Shown: piece by piece, positions 43,435 to 53,775 of the stretch
Layout: the number at the start of each line of letters is the position of its first letter
Numbering within the stretch: position 1 is the stretch's first letter
NCBI RefSeq assembly: GCF_036227565.1
Contig: NZ_CP109460.1
Location: 2,852,001-2,916,000 of the forward strand
Source: Streptomyces sp. NBC_01454
GTDB lineage: Bacteria > Actinomycetota > Actinomycetes > Streptomycetales > Streptomycetaceae
Length of the DNA stretch: 64,000 nucleotides
Direction of reading: 5' to 3'
The notes under the pieces: model-generated
Databases searched by the model: none
Told to the model about the DNA's origin: nothing
Seen by the model: only the letters and a program-made list of their open reading frames with translations
Made by a program: the position numbers and the translations under genes

Positions 43435-45105
43435 GTGACACCCATCCGTTTCCGGGCAGGCCGCGGCGGGAAGCGGAGGCTTTCCACGCGGATCCTCGCC
43501 AACCAGCTGGTCATCCTCGCGCTCACCGGTCTGATCGGCTTCGTCCTGCTCGCGTTCGCGCAGCGGGCCGAACTCGACCGCTCCTACGAGCAGCGGGCCC
43601 TGGCGATCGCCCAGACCACGGCCGCGGAACCGCAGATCAAGCAGGCCATGGACTACGGGGGCGGCGGCGACGTGGTGCAGACGGTCACCGAACGGATCCG
43701 CCGGGCCTCCGGGGCGTCGTACGTGGTCGTGATCGACCTGCACGGCATCCGGCACTCGCATCCCCTCCCGGCCCTGATCGGCGAACCGGTGGCCGAGCCG
43801 GTCGTGGCCGAGGACGGCCGCGCGCACGTCGGCACCGACCAGGGCGCGACCGGGCGGTCCGCCAACGCCAAGGCCCCCTTGTACGGGCCATCCGGCGCAC
43901 TGGTCGGCGAGGTGTCGGTGGGCATGCCGGAACACGACGTGCTCGGCGAGCTGTGGCACGAGCTGCCCACCTTCGGGCTGTACGCCACGATCGCCACCGC
44001 GATCGGCGCGGCGGCGGCCTATCTGCTGGCACGGCGGCTGAAGCGGACCACGTTCGGCCTGGAACTCGAGGAGATCGCCGGTCTGCTACAGGACCGCGAG
44101 GCGATGTTGCACGGCATCCGGGAAGGCATGGTCGCCTTCGACCCCGACGGCAGGATCACCGTCGTGAACGACGAGGCCCGGCGGCTGCTCGGCCTCGGCA
44201 CCGCGCTCGGCCACAGGCTGGCGGAGGTGCTGCCCGACGGCCGGCTGCGCCGCGCGCTGGACGGCACCCTGACCGGCACCGACGTCAGCGTCCTGACGGA
44301 CGACCACTGTCTCGTCGTGAACCGCATGCCGGTCACCCTGCACGGCCGCAAACTGGGCGCCGTGGTCACCGTACGCGACCGCACCGAGCTGATCGGCCTG
44401 CTGCGCGAACTGGACTCCGTGCGCGGACTGACCGACGCCCTGCGGGCCCAGCAGCACGAGTTCACCAACCGGATGCACACCCTGGCCGGTCTGCTGGACA
44501 TCGGCGAGCACGAGTCCGCGTACGAGTACGCCATCGAGACGGCCCGTTCCGGGCAGGCCCTGACCGAGGCGGTGCGCCGACACATCGGAAACCCGCTGAT
44601 GGTCGGGCTCATCGTGGCCAAGACCACCGTCGCCGCCGAACGCGGGGTGCGGATCGTCCTCACCGACGACTCCGCGCTCGGCGACGACCCACCGCACCTG
44701 CGGCGACTGCTGACCATCGTCGGCAACCTGCTCGACAACGCCATCGACGCGACCGCCGAGGCACCGTCCGCCGACGGCAGCCGCAGGATCCGGCTGACGC
44801 TGGCCGAGAGCGACGAGCTGATCCTCGTGCGTGTGGCGGACAGCGGTCCGGGCATCGCCCCCGGCTCCTCCCAGTCGATCTTCGAGGACGGTTGGTCCAC
44901 CCGCCCCGAACGGGGCACCGCTCACCGCGGCCTGGGGCTGGCCCTGGTGCACCGGCTGGTGCAGCGGCACGGCGGCACCATCACGGTCAGCGAAGGCCCG
45001 GGCGCGTTGTTCACGGTCGTACTGCCACAGCCGGACACGGCGCCGACACCGGCACCGCAGGACGCGTTGTCCACGACGGCGTTGCCGATGGGAGGTGACC
45101 TGTGA
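43435..45105 (+). CDS. CitA/DcuS-type sensor histidine kinase
   Basis: 556 residues from GTG 43435 with GAAGAGG 7 bases upstream. First membrane segment about 22-42, an extracytoplasmic PAS-like (PDC) sensor about 43-180 (SGASYVVVIDLHGIRHSHP and APLYGPSGALVGEVSVGMPE are typical CitA/DcuS features), second membrane segment 183-203, a cytoplasmic PAS (about 220-320), a SpoOB-like helical dimerisation region with the phosphoacceptor His341 in QQHEFTNRMHTLAGLL, and a HATPase domain (NLLDNAIDA, SGPGIAP, GLGLALVHRLVQRHGG). The family senses C4-dicarboxylates or citrate. It overlaps the regulator gene by 4 bases. Confidence 0.9.
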   Translation: MTPIRFRAGRGGKRRLSTRILANQLVILALTGLIGFVLLAFAQRAELDRSYEQRALAIAQTTAAEPQIKQAMDYGGGGDVVQTVTERIRRASGASYVVVIDLHGIRHSHPLPALIGEPVAEPVVAEDGRAHVGTDQGATGRSANAKAPLYGPSGALVGEVSVGMPEHDVLGELWHELPTFGLYATIATAIGAAAAYLLARRLKRTTFGLELEEIAGLLQDREAMLHGIREGMVAFDPDGRITVVNDEARRLLGLGTALGHRLAEVLPDGRLRRALDGTLTGTDVSVLTDDHCLVVNRMPVTLHGRKLGAVVTVRDRTELIGLLRELDSVRGLTDALRAQQHEFTNRMHTLAGLLDIGEHESAYEYAIETARSGQALTEAVRRHIGNPLMVGLIVAKTTVAAERGVRIVLTDDSALGDDPPHLRRLLTIVGNLLDNAIDATAEAPSADGSRRIRLTLAESDELILVRVADSGPGIAPGSSQSIFEDGWSTRPERGTAHRGLGLALVHRLVQRHGGTITVSEGPGALFTVVLPQPDTAPTPAPQDALSTTALPMGGDL

Positions 45106-45794
45106 TGATCCGGACCCTCGTGGTGGACGACGACTTCCGGGTCGGGCAGATCCACAGCGACTACGTGCGCCGGGTCCCGGGCTTCGAAGTGGTCGGCGAG
45201 TCGGCGACCGTGGCCGAGGCGTTGGCCGCGGTCCGTACCTTGCACCCGGACCTGCTGCTGCTCGACATCTTCCTGCCCGACGGCAGCGGCCTCGACGTCC
45301 TGCGCCGGCTCAGCCAGGACCAGGGCGACAGCCGCCCCGACGCCCTCGTGATCACCGCCGACCACGACATCTCCTCCGTCCGCGCCGCGATGAAACTCGG
45401 CGCCGTCGGCTACCTGGTCAAGCCGTTCGGCTCCGCCGACCTCGCCGAACGGCTCGACGCCTACCACCAGCTCCGCGAGCGCGTGGACGCGCTCAGCCGG
45501 ACCACCACGGCCGACCAGGCCGACGTGGACGCCCTGTTCAGCGCGGCCCGCCCACCCGCCGTCCCCCGGATCCCCGCGAAGGGCCACTCCGCGCCCACGC
45601 TCAGCGCGATTCACCAAGCCCTGCGCTCCGCCCGCAGTGCCCTGTCGGCCGCCGAGGCCGCCGAGGCGACCGGCGTCTCCCGCGCCACGGCTCAGCGCTA
45701 CCTCTCCTACCTCGTCAAGGAAGGCATGGTCCGCCTGGAACTCCGCTATGGCACCAACGGCCGTCCCGAACACCGCTACCGCATCGCTCACTGA
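45102..45794 (+). CDS. CitB/DcuR-type response regulator
   Basis: 230 residues from GTG 45102 (GTGA overlap with the kinase stop; ATG 45105 is an equally possible start), with GGAGGTGACC upstream. Receiver domain: acidic DDD at 9-11, phosphoacceptor D55 in LLLLDIFLPDGSG, and the conserved lysine in LVKPFG. The C-terminal DNA-binding part (about 150-230) contains TLSAIHQALRSA and AEAAEATGVSRATAQRYLSYL, the HTH of the CitB/DcuR group. It probably controls the divergent ABC importer 2 kb away through the repeats at 43179-43216. Confidence 0.9.
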   Translation: MMIRTLVVDDDFRVGQIHSDYVRRVPGFEVVGESATVAEALAAVRTLHPDLLLLDIFLPDGSGLDVLRRLSQDQGDSRPDALVITADHDISSVRAAMKLGAVGYLVKPFGSADLAERLDAYHQLRERVDALSRTTTADQADVDALFSAARPPAVPRIPAKGHSAPTLSAIHQALRSARSALSAAEAAEATGVSRATAQRYLSYLVKEGMVRLELRYGTNGRPEHRYRIAH

Positions 45795-45900
45795 ACCGCG
45801 CGACCAGGAGCACCGCCCGGCGCCGCGCCATCGGTATCTATGTCAAAGCCGTCGCCAGCCATGCCGTGCGTCCCCCTTAGCCCCGTTCTTGTAACCCGAC

Positions 45901-45927
45901 GTGAACCGCTGAAAACTCGCGGTTCAC
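45901..45927. terminator. 9-bp hairpin downstream of the response regulator
   Basis: GTGAACCGC (45901-45909) pairs with GCGGTTCAC (45919-45927) around a 9-base loop, about 105 bases beyond the response-regulator stop. Could be a terminator or part of the element end. Confidence 0.5.
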
Positions 45928-46096
45928 ACGTGGTGACGATGGCATGCAGCACTGACAACAGACCTGCTAGGAACACGATTTCAGCCACGGCGCGGCGTGG
46001 CCGCCTGGCGGGCGGATCACGGGTCGGGGGCGGTGCGTCCACGACGAAACCCGCAGCCCGGATGCGACCGATCCAGCTGGCGAGCCGTCAGCCACT

Positions 46097-46114
46097 TCCA
46101 GCACCGATCCAGCG
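46097..46114. repeat. arm-type repeat pair (degenerate) near ychF
   Basis: TCCAGC occurs at 46097-46102 and 46108-46113, 11 bp apart, same orientation as the other pairs. On the - strand the surrounding GCTGGATCGGTGCTGGA is closely similar to the pair at 46163-46180, which lies 66 bp to the right. Confidence 0.6.
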
Positions 46115-46162
46115 ACGGTACGCATAACCAGGGATGACGACAGGTGACGAGACGTCAGCAAA

Positions 46163-46180
46163 TCCAGCACGGATCCAGCA
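46163..46180. repeat. arm-type repeat pair adjacent to ychF
   Basis: TCCAGCA occurs at 46163-46169 and 46174-46180, 11 bp apart. It lies about 95 bp from the ychF stop. On the - strand the site reads TGCTGGATCCGTGCTGGAT, the same consensus as the pairs at sites A and B. Confidence 0.7.
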
Positions 46181-46271
46181 ACGGGAATGACAACGGGGCC
46201 GACCCCCTCATGGGCCGACCCCGCCTGACCTGCGCGTTTGCCAGATCGCTACGCCAATGCTACGACCGGCG

Positions 46272-47360
<1,089 letters not shown>

Positions 47361-47588
47361 GGTGGCGACTCGACTTCCGAAGGGGAGGTGGTGGGGTGGG
47401 CAGCCGCTCCGGGACGTGATCCCTGGAGGGCCGATCCACCAGTCTACGGGGCGGGCGGCGGCTCGTGGCCGCCACCGGGACCGGCCGCGCCCCCGCTCCG
47501 CGCCACCGGTCGCGAACTCGGCCGCAAGCTCGGCCAAAGCGCGTGTCCCGTAACCGGTTAATCCCACTTAGCGGCCTACCGTGGCCGG

Positions 47589-48506
47589 GTGGAGCAACAC
47601 GAAGCGCGCACGCCCCAGTACAGTCCGCCGCGGTCCGCACGGCCGCCCGTGGACTCCGACGCCCGGCTCCCGCGCCCCGCGGAGGCCGTGGCACCCGACC
47701 CCGACGACGCCTTTCTCTCCGCGATGCGGGCCTCCGGGTTCGCCTCGGTGCCCGCCTCCGCGCCGGCGGCCGTCCCTGCCTCGGCGCGCGGGCGCGCGCC
47801 GGCCGGGACCGCGTGGGCCCCCAGCCGGCCGGCCGTGGCCGCGGCCCCCGCCCCGCCGCCGCCCGAATCCTTGGCCGTCCCCCGGGCGCGGCCCCGGCGT
47901 CTGCCCGCCGCGCCGCCCGGCCGGCCGGGCCGGGTGCCGGCCGCCCGGCTCACCGGTCTGGGCTGCTGGCTGCTGGCGACGCTGGCGCTGCTGGTGTTCG
48001 CCTTCCTGGACCGGCTGCTGCTGGGCGGCGCGCCGGGCGCGTACGGCGTCTGCTATCTGCTCGTGGGCATCGCCGCGGCGGTGTGGGTCCGGCCGTACGA
48101 CCTGGTCTGCGCGCCGGTCACGCTGCCGATCGCGTTCACGCTCGGCGCGCTGCCGATCCAGCGCGGCGGGGACGGCTTCGACGGCCTGCTGATGGGCCTG
48201 TTCACCGTCCTCGCGCTGAGCGCCGGCTGGCTCTACGCGGGCACGCTGATCTGCGCGCTGCTCGCGCTGGTGCGCCGGGTGCTGATCATCGCCCGTCGTC
48301 GGGCCAGCCGACCGGCGAATCGACCGCGGAGCGCACCGCACGGGCAGCCGGGCCGGCCGACGGCGCGGCCTGCGAACCGGGAGCGCCCGCGGCCGGGGAA
48401 CCGTCCACGGCAGGTGGCCCGCCAGCCCGAACGGCGTGCGCAGCCATCGCGGCCCCCACAATCCCCGCGTTGTTCTGAAGCTGAGCCGGCACGATCTCGG
48501 CCCTGA
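47589..48506 (+). CDS. DUF6542-like membrane protein
   Basis: 305 residues from GTG 47589. Residues 1-120 are Pro/Ala/Arg-rich and disordered. Four hydrophobic segments (about 124-143, 150-168, 175-190, 200-225) around ARLTGLGCWLLATLALLVFAFLDRLLLGG form the core seen in Streptomyces DUF6542 proteins. The tail after about 235 is Arg/Pro/Gln-rich. The last 221 bases (48286-48506) overlap the 3' end of the convergent ppgK gene, so the C-terminal 73 residues are read antisense to the ppgK tail. A shorter real protein is possible. Function unknown. Confidence 0.6.
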   Translation: MEQHEARTPQYSPPRSARPPVDSDARLPRPAEAVAPDPDDAFLSAMRASGFASVPASAPAAVPASARGRAPAGTAWAPSRPAVAAAPAPPPPESLAVPRARPRRLPAAPPGRPGRVPAARLTGLGCWLLATLALLVFAFLDRLLLGGAPGAYGVCYLLVGIAAAVWVRPYDLVCAPVTLPIAFTLGALPIQRGGDGFDGLLMGLFTVLALSAGWLYAGTLICALLALVRRVLIIARRRASRPANRPRSAPHGQPGRPTARPANRERPRPGNRPRQVARQPERRAQPSRPPQSPRCSEAEPARSRP

Positions 48507-49179
48507 TGCCCTCGATCAGCGGCAGGAACTTCTCCGCCTTGCGGCTCACCCCGCCGCCGATCACGAACAGCTCGGGCGAGAAGAGCATCTCCACATGGGC
48601 GAGGTACTTCTGGACCCGGTGCGCCCAGTGCTGCCAGCTCAGCGACTCGTCCTCCTTGGCCTTGGTGGAGGCGCGCTTCTCGGCGTCGTGCCCGTGCAGC
48701 TCCAGATGGCCGAGCTCCGTATTGGGGACGAGGCGGCCGTCGGTGAAGAGGGCGCTGCCGATGCCGGTGCCGAGGGTGAGCACGAGGACGGTGCCGGCCC
48801 GGCCGCGGCCGGCGCCGTAGCGCATCTCGGCCAGCCCGGCGGCGTCCGCGTCGTTGAGGAGGGTGACGGGGCTGCCGCCGGCCTCGCCGCCCAGCCTGCG
48901 GGTGAGCAGCGCGCCGGCGTCGGTGCCGATCCAGCCCTTGTCGACATTCGCCGCGGTACGGGTCGTCCCGCCGGTGACCACACCGGGGAAGGTCGCGCCG
49001 ACCGGCCCGGACCAGCCGAAGTGGTCCACGACCTCTTTGACGCCGTCCGCGACCGCATCCGGGGTCGCCGGATGCGGGGTCAGTACCTTGTAGCGCTCGT
49101 CCGTGAGATCGCCGCGCTCCAGATCCACCGGGGCACCTTTGATGCCCGATCCGCCGATGTCCACACCGAAGACCTTCAT
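48286..49179 (-). CDS. ppgK: polyphosphate glucokinase (ROK family)
   Basis: 297 residues. VFGVDIGGSGIKGAPVDLE is the phosphate-binding start of actinobacterial PPGK; TPHPATPDAVADGVKEV, FPGVVTGGTTRTAANVDKGWIG and LTLGTGIGSALFTDG are characteristic. It phosphorylates glucose using polyphosphate or ATP. The core ends near residue 246 (NAGIVGAAMAAHAV); the last 50 residues are an Ala/Gly/Pro-rich extension, the same part that overlaps the convergent membrane gene. It follows ispH on the - strand, separated by a hairpin. Confidence 0.92.
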   Translation of the reverse strand: MKVFGVDIGGSGIKGAPVDLERGDLTDERYKVLTPHPATPDAVADGVKEVVDHFGWSGPVGATFPGVVTGGTTRTAANVDKGWIGTDAGALLTRRLGGEAGGSPVTLLNDADAAGLAEMRYGAGRGRAGTVLVLTLGTGIGSALFTDGRLVPNTELGHLELHGHDAEKRASTKAKEDESLSWQHWAHRVQKYLAHVEMLFSPELFVIGGGVSRKAEKFLPLIEGIRAEIVPAQLQNNAGIVGAAMAAHAVRAGGPPAVDGSPAAGAPGSQAAPSAGPAARAVRSAVDSPVGWPDDGR

Positions 49180-49213
49180 GGGGAAAGGCTAGGCGCCGAC
49201 GGGGCGGCGCGCC

Positions 49214-49241
49214 CCCGGGATGGGCACACGCCCGTCCCGGG
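49214..49241 (-). terminator. stem-loop between ispH and ppgK
   Basis: CCCGGGATGGGC (49214-49225) pairs with GCCCGTCCCGGG (49230-49241) with one G-T wobble, around an ACAC loop. It lies 21 bases past the ispH stop and 35 before the ppgK start. Confidence 0.6.
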
Positions 49242-49262
49242 AACACAGCGGGGAGGGCCGGG

Positions 49263-50294
49263 TCAGCCCTCGGTGGCGGCCTTCGCCTCGGCGCGCAGGT
49301 CGCGGCGGAGCTCCTTGGGCAGCGAGAAGGCGATGGACTCCTCGGCGGCGGTGAGGGTCTCGACGTCCTCGTAGCCGCGCTCGGCGAGCCAGTCCAGGAC
49401 GCCGTGGACGAGGATCTCGGGGACGGAGGCACCGGAGGTGACGCCGACCGTGCCGACGCCCTCCAGCCAGGCCTCGTCGATCTCCTCGGCGCTGTCGACG
49501 AGGTGGGAGGCGCTCGCGCCCGCGCCCAGCGCCACCTCGACGAGGCGCACGGAGTTCGAGGAGTTCTTGGAGCCGACGACGATGACGAGATCGGCCTCGG
49601 CACCCATCTGCTTCACCGCGGTCTGGCGGTTCTGGGTGGCGTAGCAGATGTCGTCGCTGGGCGGCGAGAGGAGGTTGGGGTAGCGGCCCTTGAGGGCGTC
49701 CACGGTCTCCATGGTCTCGTCGACCGAGAGGGTGGTCTGGGAGAGCCAGACGACCCGGTCCGGGTCGCGGACCTCGACGTTGGCGACGTCCTCGGGGCCG
49801 TCGACCAGGGTGATGTGGTCGGGGGCCTCACCGCTGGTGCCGATGACCTCTTCGTGGCCCTCGTGGCCGATCAGGAGGATGTCGTAGTCCTCCTTGGCGT
49901 AGCGGACGGCCTCCTTGTGGACCTTGGTGACGAGGGGGCAGGTGGCGTCGATGGTGGCGAGCTTGCCGCGCTCGGCCTCGTCGTGGACGACGGGCGCCAC
50001 GCCGTGGGCGGAGAAGATGACGATGTTGCCCTCGGGCACCTCTTCGGTCTCTTCGACGAAGATCGCGCCCTTCTTCTCGAGGGTCTTGACGACGTACTTG
50101 TTGTGCACGATCTCGTGGCGTACGTAGACGGGGGCGCCGTACTGCTCCAGGGCCTTCTCCACGGCGATCACGGCGCGGTCCACGCCCGCGCAGTAGCCAC
50201 GGGGGGCGGCGAGCAGGACCTTGCGCCGGCCGCTGCGGGGCGATGCGTCGTCGCCCGGGGTGGTGGTGGGCGTCGGGCGGGGCGAGGAAGTCAT
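49263..50294 (-). CDS. ispH: 4-hydroxy-3-methylbut-2-enyl diphosphate reductase IspH/LytB
   Basis: 343 residues from ATG 50294; an ATG at 50303 would add three residues. The iron-sulfur cysteines are in [12 protein letters not shown] (Cys35), [10 protein letters not shown] and [11 protein letters not shown], and the substrate motif SGAS-VPE is near the end. It catalyses the last step of the methylerythritol phosphate pathway, producing IPP and DMAPP from HMBPP. The N-terminal 22 residues are a Pro/Thr-rich extension common in streptomycetes. Confidence 0.95.
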   Translation of the reverse strand: MTSSPRPTPTTTPGDDASPRSGRRKVLLAAPRGYCAGVDRAVIAVEKALEQYGAPVYVRHEIVHNKYVVKTLEKKGAIFVEETEEVPEGNIVIFSAHGVAPVVHDEAERGKLATIDATCPLVTKVHKEAVRYAKEDYDILLIGHEGHEEVIGTSGEAPDHITLVDGPEDVANVEVRDPDRVVWLSQTTLSVDETMETVDALKGRYPNLLSPPSDDICYATQNRQTAVKQMGAEADLVIVVGSKNSSNSVRLVEVALGAGASASHLVDSAEEIDEAWLEGVGTVGVTSGASVPEILVHGVLDWLAERGYEDVETLTAAEESIAFSLPKELRRDLRAEAKAATEG

Positions 50295-50379
50295 GCGTCC
50301 CATCGTAAGGGCGTGCCACCGCCCCGGAAGATCGCGCCGTGGCCGCAGACTGAGTGCGGAAGGCGGGCGAGGAGGCACG

Positions 50380-51897
50380 ATGCCGGGCAGGGACGGTGGC
50401 GGGGCGGGCGAAGACACAGGCCCTGCCGCGCGGGGAGCCGGCGGATGCGACGGCGAGGGCGCGCTGCGGCGGACGCTGACGTCCCGGGATCTGATCGTCT
50501 ACGGGCTGCTGTTCATCGCCCCGATGGCGCCGGTCGGGATCTTCGGCACCCTCCAGGCCACCTCGCACGGCGCGGTGACGGCCGTCTACGTCGTCGCGAC
50601 GGCCGCGATGGGGTTCACCGCGTACTCGTACGCCCAGATGGTGCGGGTCACCCCGCTGGCCGGGTCGGTCTACGCGTACGCCCGGGCGGGGCTGAACGAG
50701 AGCGCCGGGTTCCTCGCCGGGTGGATGGCGCTGCTGGACTATCTGCTGGTCCCGGCGGTGGCGTATCTGTTCTCCGGGATCGCGCTGCATGCGCTGGTGC
50801 CGTCCGTGCACGCGTGGGTGTGGACGGCGCTGGCGGTGGCCGTGACGACGCTGCTGAACCTGTGGGGGGTGCGGACCGCGGCCCGGGTCGGCTTCGCGGT
50901 GCTGGCGATGGAGATCGTGGTGCTCGGGGTGTTCGTGGTGGCGGCGGTCGTCGAGCTGCTGGCCCACGGGGCGCGGCGGGGCTGGGCCGAGCCGCTGACC
51001 GGCGCGGGCGGCTTCGCGGCCGGTGCGGTGCTGTCCGCGGTGTCGGTGGCGGTGCTCTCCTATCTGGGCTTCGACGCGATCGCCTCGTTCGCGGAGGAGG
51101 CCGCGGGGCGGTCGGCGGGCGGGGCCACCGGGGAGAGCGGGGACACCGGGGAGGGCAGCCGGGGGCACGGTGGGCCGGAGCGGGTGGCGCGAGCGGTGCT
51201 CACGTGTCTGGTGGTGGCCGGGGTGCTGTTCGCGGTGCAGACGTATCTGGCGGCGCTGCTGATGCCGATGAGCGCGGCGGAGCTGGCGGCGCGTCCGGCG
51301 GAGCAGGGCAACGCCTTCTACGCGACGGTCGACGCGACGCTGGGCCGCCCGCTGCACAACCTGGTGGCGGCGAGCAAGGCGATCGGTGCGGCGTTCGCGG
51401 CGCTGGCGGGGCAGGCGGCGGCCGGGCGGCTGCTGTTCGCGATGGCCCGGGACCGGCGGATGCCGGCGGCGATGGCGAAGGTGGCCGCGGGCAGCGGGGT
51501 GCCGCGCCGGGCGCTGCTGGGTGCGGCCCTGGTGACGCTGGTGGCGGCGGTGGGGGCGGCGCGCAGGGACGACGGGCTGGCCCTGCTGTCGTCGATCGTG
51601 AGCGTGGGGGCGCTGACCGCGTTCGGGCTGCTGCACGCGTCGGTGATCGGCTGGTTCCGCTTCCGGTCCCGCGAACGGGCCGGGCTGCCGGGCGTGCTGC
51701 GGCACGTGGTGGCGCCGTCGCTGGGCCTGGCGGTGGTGGCCGCGGTCCTCGTCAAGGCGTCCGGGACCGCGCAGATCGTCGGCGGCTGCTGGCTGGTGGT
51801 GGGGGCGGTGGTGCTGGCGGTGCAGCACCACCGGGGCGGGCGCGGGCGGGTGGGGAACGGCGCCGGGCGGGCGGGGAACGGCGCCGGGCGGGGCTGA
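50380..51897 (+). CDS. APC-family amino-acid permease
   Basis: 505 residues from ATG 50380 with GAGGAGG 4 bases upstream. About 12 membrane segments. The start of the core, [31 protein letters not shown], and [31 protein letters not shown] belong to APC permeases of the putrescine importer PuuP-like group. A Gly/Ser/Glu-rich cytoplasmic loop (about 245-265) and a Gly/Arg-rich repetitive tail ([17 protein letters not shown]) are unusual. Divergent from ispH. Substrate inferred as amino acid or amine. Confidence 0.85.
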   Translation: MPGRDGGGAGEDTGPAARGAGGCDGEGALRRTLTSRDLIVYGLLFIAPMAPVGIFGTLQATSHGAVTAVYVVATAAMGFTAYSYAQMVRVTPLAGSVYAYARAGLNESAGFLAGWMALLDYLLVPAVAYLFSGIALHALVPSVHAWVWTALAVAVTTLLNLWGVRTAARVGFAVLAMEIVVLGVFVVAAVVELLAHGARRGWAEPLTGAGGFAAGAVLSAVSVAVLSYLGFDAIASFAEEAAGRSAGGATGESGDTGEGSRGHGGPERVARAVLTCLVVAGVLFAVQTYLAALLMPMSAAELAARPAEQGNAFYATVDATLGRPLHNLVAASKAIGAAFAALAGQAAAGRLLFAMARDRRMPAAMAKVAAGSGVPRRALLGAALVTLVAAVGAARRDDGLALLSSIVSVGALTAFGLLHASVIGWFRFRSRERAGLPGVLRHVVAPSLGLAVVAAVLVKASGTAQIVGGCWLVVGAVVLAVQHHRGGRGRVGNGAGRAGNGAGRG

Positions 51898-51994
51898 GCG
51901 CACGGGCCGGGCCGGGGCGGCCGGCGGGCTCCCGGCCCGGCCACTCCCCGCGCGGCCACGGCCACTGTCGGTGGCCGCCGCTACTCTCGCTCGT

Positions 51995-53230
51995 ATGGCT
52001 GTTTCCACGTCCCCCGAAACGCCGATCCCGGTCGGCGAGGTGTCCCGGCTCATCGGCGGTTGGATCGACCGGCTCGGCGCGGTATGGGTCGAGGGGCAGA
52101 TCACCCAGCTCTCCCGGCGGCCCGGCGCGGGTGTCGTCTTCCTGACGCTGCGCGACCCGTCGTACGACATCTCGGTGAGCGTGACGTGCTACCGCCAGGT
52201 CTTCGACAAGGTCGCCGACGTGGTGAGCGAGGGCGCCCGGGTGGTGGTGCACGCCAAACCGGAGTGGTACGCCCCGCGCGGCCAGCTGTCGCTGCGGGCC
52301 GCCGAGATCAAACCGGTCGGGGTCGGCGAACTCCTCGCCCGGCTGGAGCAGTTGAAGAAGTCGCTGGCGGCGGAGGGGCTGTTCGCGGCGGACCGCAAGA
52401 AGCCGCTGCCGTTCCTTCCGCAGCTGATCGGCCTGGTCTGTGGCCGGGCGAGCGCGGCGGAGCGGGACGTCCTGGAGAACGCCCGGCACCGCTGGCCGGC
52501 CGTCCGCTTCGCGGTGCGCAACGTCCCCGTGCAGGGGGTCCATGCCGTCCCCCAGGTGATCGGCGCGGTCCAGGAGCTGGACGCGCTGCCCGAGGTGGAC
52601 GTGATCATCGTGGCGCGCGGCGGCGGCAGCGTGGAGGATCTGCTGCCGTTCTCCGACGAGCAGCTCATCCGGGCGGTGGGCGCGGCCGTGACCCCCGTCG
52701 TCTCGGCGATCGGCCATGAGCCGGACACCCCGCTGCTCGATCTGGTCGCCGATCTGCGCGCCTCGACACCGACCGACGCGGCGAAGAAGGTCGTGCCCGA
52801 CGTGGGCGAGGAGCTGGCCCGGATCGGGCAGCTGCGGGAGCGGGCGTGGCGCGCGATCGACGGCTTCGTCCAGCGCGAGGAGCGCGGGCTGCACGCCGCG
52901 CTGCAGCGGCCGTGCATACAGCGGCCGCAGCGCATGGTCGAGGACCGCGAGGAGCAGGTCACGGCGCTGCTGGAGCGCGGCCGGCGAACCCTGGGGCATC
53001 TGCTGGACCGCGCCGACTCCGAGCTGACGCACACCCTGGCCCGGGTGGTCGCGCTCTCCCCGAAGGCGACACTGGAGCGCGGCTACGCGGTCCTCCAGAA
53101 GCCGGACGGGTCGGCGGTGCGCAGCCCCGGCGACGTGGGCGCGGACGAGGAACTGCGGGCCCGGGTGGCCGAGGGCGCGTTCCGGGTGCGGGTGACCGGC
53201 ACCCCGGGCGCCGACGCACCCCCCGCATAG
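51995..53230 (+). CDS. xseA: exodeoxyribonuclease VII large subunit
   Basis: 411 residues from ATG 51995. N-terminal OB fold ([27 protein letters not shown]), then the catalytic region with [21 protein letters not shown] and [29 protein letters not shown], both family signatures, and a long coiled-coil C-terminal domain (about 275-370). With XseB it degrades single-stranded DNA. No Shine-Dalgarno sequence is visible in the 20 bases before the ATG, so the mRNA may be leaderless or have a very short leader. xseB follows 29 bases later. Confidence 0.94.
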   Translation: MAVSTSPETPIPVGEVSRLIGGWIDRLGAVWVEGQITQLSRRPGAGVVFLTLRDPSYDISVSVTCYRQVFDKVADVVSEGARVVVHAKPEWYAPRGQLSLRAAEIKPVGVGELLARLEQLKKSLAAEGLFAADRKKPLPFLPQLIGLVCGRASAAERDVLENARHRWPAVRFAVRNVPVQGVHAVPQVIGAVQELDALPEVDVIIVARGGGSVEDLLPFSDEQLIRAVGAAVTPVVSAIGHEPDTPLLDLVADLRASTPTDAAKKVVPDVGEELARIGQLRERAWRAIDGFVQREERGLHAALQRPCIQRPQRMVEDREEQVTALLERGRRTLGHLLDRADSELTHTLARVVALSPKATLERGYAVLQKPDGSAVRSPGDVGADEELRARVAEGAFRVRVTGTPGADAPPA

Positions 53231-53259
53231 GACGACGACGGACTCTTAGGGTGGGACAC

Positions 53260-53568
53260 ATGGCGAAGGCGAAGACGGACGGCGCGGCGGACGCGGAGCA
53301 GGGCGCGGCGGCCGGGGCGGGGCCCGGCGCGACGACCGCGGTGGAAGCGGTGGACTCCACGCTCGGCTACGAGCAGGCGCGGGACGAACTGATCGAGGTC
53401 GTCCGCAGCCTGGAAGCGGGCGGCACGACGCTGGAGGAGTCGCTCGCGCTGTGGGAGCGCGGCGAGGCGCTGGCAAAGGTCTGCCGCCGCTGGCTGGACG
53501 GCGCCCGGGCGCGGCTGGACGCGGCGCTGGCGGAGTCCCCGGACGAGGCGGAGGCGGGGCGCGCCTGA
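53260..53568 (+). CDS. xseB: exodeoxyribonuclease VII small subunit
   Basis: 102 residues from ATG 53260; an in-frame GTG at 53251 is an alternative. After an Ala/Gly/Thr-rich extension (1-35) comes the conserved helical core [21 protein letters not shown] and [34 protein letters not shown], which matches the family. E. coli XseB has 80 residues, so the extra length is the N-terminal tail. It binds the coiled coil of XseA; the two genes form an operon. Confidence 0.93.
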   Translation: MAKAKTDGAADAEQGAAAGAGPGATTAVEAVDSTLGYEQARDELIEVVRSLEAGGTTLEESLALWERGEALAKVCRRWLDGARARLDAALAESPDEAEAGRA

Positions 53569-53657
53569 CCGCGGCGCGAAGCCGGCCCTCCCCCGGCCCC
53601 CTCACCGGCAAGCAGCCGGCACCCCCTGTGAACCACCTCACAATGGCCGGGATTTAG

Positions 53658-53685
53658 TTGAATCTTAATCTATCCGGATTACAGT
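53658..53685 (+). promoter_or_regulatory. candidate sigma70-type promoter of the RutE-like gene
   Basis: TTGAAT (53658-53663) and TACAGT (53680-53685) are separated by 16 bases in a locally AT-rich patch that stands out from the GC-rich surroundings. The start codon is about 90 bases downstream. A GATT/AATC inverted repeat overlaps the -35 side. Confidence 0.5.
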
Positions 53686-53775
53686 AAATGCGATAGAAAC
53701 CCCGCAGTGGGTGCAGCGACCGTAGGGTCCGTTGCGCCACTGACCGTTGACCACGCTGACCACCGAGGTGCCCTT

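Larger units (their letters stand above)
45795..46271. other. 477-base right end of the accessory island
   Basis: No credible gene; small open frames on the - strand (for example 46170-45967) have no ribosome site or family signature. It contains a 9-bp hairpin (45901-45927), two arm-type repeat pairs (46097-46113 and 46163-46180) and a GC-rich direct repeat (GGCCGACCCC at about 46198 and 46215) just beyond the ychF stop. It is best explained as the phage- or plasmid-like end of an integrated element. Confidence 0.55.

Noticed and set aside
45788..46170. Two small - strand frames (84 and 67 residues) in the right end of the island
   Set aside because: No ribosome site, no known family, and they run through the arm-type repeats; more likely non-coding element ends.
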